DNA of 64,000 bases from contig NC_092593.1 in NCBI RefSeq assembly GCF_047663525.1, forward strand, positions 28,298,501 through 28,362,500. Reading direction: 5' to 3'. How positions within the stretch are numbered: the stretch's first letter is position 1; each line of letters starts with the position of its first letter. Below the pieces are notes generated by a model, which ran no database searches, was not told where the DNA came from, and was given only the letters and a program-made list of their open reading frames with translations. Below are positions 61,406 to 64,000 of the stretch, piece after piece. A program made the position numbers and the translations under genes. Source of the DNA: Anas platyrhynchos (lineage: Eukaryota; Chordata; Aves; Anseriformes; Anatidae).

Positions 61406-63402
61406 TCACATGTTGTAGGCAACATAAATAGGATCCAGCTGGTCAGCTAAAAATCCATCTCTCAAGTGCATTCGTTGTTTTTCACCACGGGAATTGATAG
61501 GAATAACACCTGGGTCCACAATGACTACAACACCTACTATGAGGTAATGTTCTTCCAGAACCACATTTGTTACCAGTGCAACCAGGTCCAATGCTTCTTG
61601 TTCTGAGCCTTCTAATTCCACAACCACCACAAGCAAGTTGGTCCATGTAAATACAGCACTGTCGGCAGGATGTAAATATTAATGGTGAGAAAAAGAAAAC
61701 AAACCACAGTCGAAGGAAGCTACCAAAGACAGACTTACTGCAAATAATTTGTGTAAGGACTTGAACAATGTAAGTAATGTGAAAAAGCAGTATAATAATA
61801 TGAATATGTATAAATCAAGAGATATCAAAGCTGTAAGTTCTTGGGATATTCTCTGCCAACCATTTCTCAAATTGTCTCTGTAAAAACTCTAAGTGGGTCT
61901 TTTTCTCCTATATGCATGCAATCACGTATTTAGAAGTCCTTTACACTTATGTATTAACGTAAGTACCATTGAGATTTCAATCAGTGTGTGCATGCTTGCT
62001 ATTAATGTACTTTTATAAATTTCCAGAGATTCAGAGAATCATAGAATCATTAAGTTTGTAAAAGACTTCCAAGATCACCTGGTCCAACCATCACTCTACC
62101 AGCAATGTCACCCACTAAACCATGTCCCTAAGAACCACGTCCAACCTTTCCTTAAACATCCCCAGGGTTGGTGACTCCACCACTTCCCTGGGTAATCCGT
62201 TCCAATGCCTGACTGCTCTTTCTGAGAAGAAATGTCTCCTCATTTCCAACCTAAACCTCCCCTGGTGCAACTTGAGGCCTTTCCCTCTAGCCCTATCGCT
62301 AGTTATCAGTGAAAAGAGGCTGACCCCCAGCTGGGCCTTCCAGGTCCACTCAGTATCTATCCCTGTCACTGAAGGGATAGACAAAAACACCACCTGTGCA
62401 CCTGCTCCATCCACTAACCGCCACAGTCTCCTGAAGCCCCTTTTGACGGCCTTCAGGCTTCTCTCTGCAATTTCATCACTACCAGCCTGAATTATCACTA
62501 AGGGCTAATAATCAGAGGGGTGATCAAGGTCAGGAAGTTTCCTGGTAATGTCCCTGACCCAGGCCCCAGGTAGGCAGCAGACTTTCCAACAGGGAGGGTC
62601 CGGCCAACATATGGGGCCATCTGCTCCCCTCAGAAGGGAGTTGCCTGCAACCATTACCCTTCTTTTCTTCTTGGTGGAGGAAGTATTGAGACATGGAATC
62701 AGCTTCCTTGCCCTAGACAACCTCCCGTATGACTTTCCCCTGCATCTTCACCACCATGAAGACAAAGACACACAATAATTACAACAAGCAAGCACTACCA
62801 CTTCATGACTGAAGAGGACCTACAGCCGAAGGGCATGTATCATCTTATTAGTACAAAATGAGAATAATATATGTTAGAAGATACCATTCTATGATTCGAG
62901 AAATCCTAGAGATGTACAACATCCAAGGGCATACATTCTTACCACTATGAAAATCAGCAATACAACTTCGAAGTGTTCTGCCACCCTGTTCATATTGTGC
63001 CCTCTCTTTGTCTTTGACTGAAGATCAAACTCTGATGAAGATGTGGAGTTCTTTATTGTTATTTTTTGTTTGTTTGTTTGAGTGGTAAAAAAGGGTGTTA
63101 TATTTCAGTTGGTTATTCTCACTGCAGTATTTTCTAAGCAAGGATTTAGTAAGCTCAACTCTATAGTTTGGTATAGACTCAACTAACTCAATCTAGCTTG
63201 CTGTCCTGCAAAATTTGATTCTGTCTATTTTGGAAGATATAAAAGGATACAGAAAAATAACTGAACCATAACTCTTACCATTCTGCAATGCTCTTATGTG
63301 CTCTTATTACAGATGTCTCTATATCAATGGGGTGGTATCTCATTCCTCTGAGCTCCAGTGTTTCATCCAAAGAGCCTACGACATACAGGGCATCGTGCCT
63401 CT
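61406..63402 (-). CDS. DIP2A: DIP2A, disco-interacting protein 2 homolog A, last two coding exons
   Basis: Two exons are visible: 63279-63402 (124 bases, enters in phase 1) and 61406-61658 (TGA stop). They encode about 125 C-terminal residues: [38 protein letters not shown], then [52 protein letters not shown] and the family's end DPIYVAYNM. This is the tail of the second adenylate-forming (AMP-binding/FAAL-like) domain. DIP2 proteins are about 1,550 residues with an N-terminal DMAP1-binding domain, so the bulk lies beyond the right edge. The family is linked to lipid metabolism and neuronal development. DIP2B and DIP2C tails are similar; the A assignment rests mainly on S100B and LSS synteny. 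The intron carries a CR1 copy in the same orientation. Confidence 0.9.
62027..62740 (-). mobile_element. Rearranged CR1: ORF1 esterase remnant joined to ORF2 tail
   Basis: Minus-oriented copy in the DIP2A intron. Its 3' end has the CR1 tail (aatgattctatgattct). Upstream of the tail is an ORF2 C-terminus ([32 protein letters not shown]). Immediately before that come pieces of an SGNH-type esterase as found in CR1 ORF1: [11 protein letters not shown] (block I with Asp replaced by Asn), a stop, then [12 protein letters not shown] and [14 protein letters not shown]. The whole reverse-transcriptase and endonuclease region is missing between them, so the copy is a deletion derivative. It cannot move by itself. 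Confidence 0.8.
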
Positions 63403-64000
63403 CTGCGACAGAACACAGACATTCCAAACATCAACAGATCTGAAGAACAGACATCCTCATTTGTACGTGCTTATTCCTGATGTTACAAGACATTGCTGGT
63501 TCTTCTGAGGAGAAAGTCCGTAATACACATCATGCTTTACCATTTTTAAAGATGAAGAATTGTGAGGTCATTTAGCACTTATGTATATTGACTCAAAGCA
63601 AAAGAAACCAGACTAAAAATAATTTTTGTTATCCAGTTCTGTCACTTCTCTTATATAACATGATCTCAGTTCATAAAACTAATCAAAATCCATCTTTTCA
63701 TCCCACTATTCTTACCAAAGAACTTCTCTCCTATCAAGAGGAGGAGAGATTTCCCTTTTATTTTATTTTTTAAAGAATTTATACCCACTTGTTCTCATGA
63801 CAGCAACATTTTTCTCAACTTAAGTTCCCCACAGTTAATGAAGAGAACAAACCTATTGCCTTAGCTTTCCTAGGTTAAACACACAAAGCTCTTCTAGACC
63901 TTACAGAACACGCTCTCCAAACTGACATGCTCATCCTGTAACTCTGTCGAAAGGAATTGTTCTTTTTTTTCTGTGCCTATTTTAGAATTCTGCTCAGTCA

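Noticed and set aside
62122-62490. Plus-strand 122-codon frame
   Set aside because: It is the antisense shadow of the CR1 ORF2/ORF1 remnant.

Overview
This is a gene-rich window from a vertebrate nuclear genome, almost certainly a bird. The genes have short exons with GT..AG introns, CpG-island promoters and AATAAA signals. The dispersed repeats are CR1 retrotransposons carrying the avian-type 3' end (repeats of ATTCTATG), and the encoded proteins are clear orthologues of vertebrate proteins. There are no operons, CRISPR arrays or bacterial features. Exon coordinates below were read by hand; for every complete gene the exon phases close exactly to a stop codon.

Left third (1-32.4 kb, plus strand): the 3' part of MPP4 (PDZ, SH3 and guanylate-kinase-like exons; the 5' end lies outside the window) is followed in the same direction by all of TMEM237 (13 coding exons, 399 aa). 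The two are also neighbours on human chromosome 2q33. MPP4 is a retinal synaptic MAGUK scaffold and TMEM237 is a ciliary transition-zone membrane protein.

Middle (32.4-44 kb): an orphan CpG island with a good splice donor sits between TMEM237 and LSS. Lanosterol synthase (LSS) follows on the minus strand, complete, with 22 coding exons and 762 aa. One LSS intron holds an antisense CR1 copy. LSS, S100B and DIP2A belong to the human 21q22.3 group, so the boundary between two human synteny blocks falls near 32-33 kb.

44-50 kb: directly upstream of LSS, on the same strand, is a compact three-exon gene. It has a TATA-like box, a non-coding first exon, two coding exons and a polyadenylation signal. 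It encodes a 64-residue protein made almost only of Pro, Gly and His, with GPHPP repeats. I do not recognise it, and it is the most interesting object in the window. A second, inverted copy of only its 3' end lies near 49.4-49.6 kb.

50-64 kb: S100B (plus strand, 92 aa) is followed by a decayed retroviral gag-like fragment. Then comes a C2H2 zinc-finger locus (minus strand) that looks broken, and then the last two coding exons of DIP2A (minus strand) with a long 3' UTR. The DIP2A intron carries a rearranged CR1 in which an ORF1 esterase remnant is joined to the ORF2 tail.
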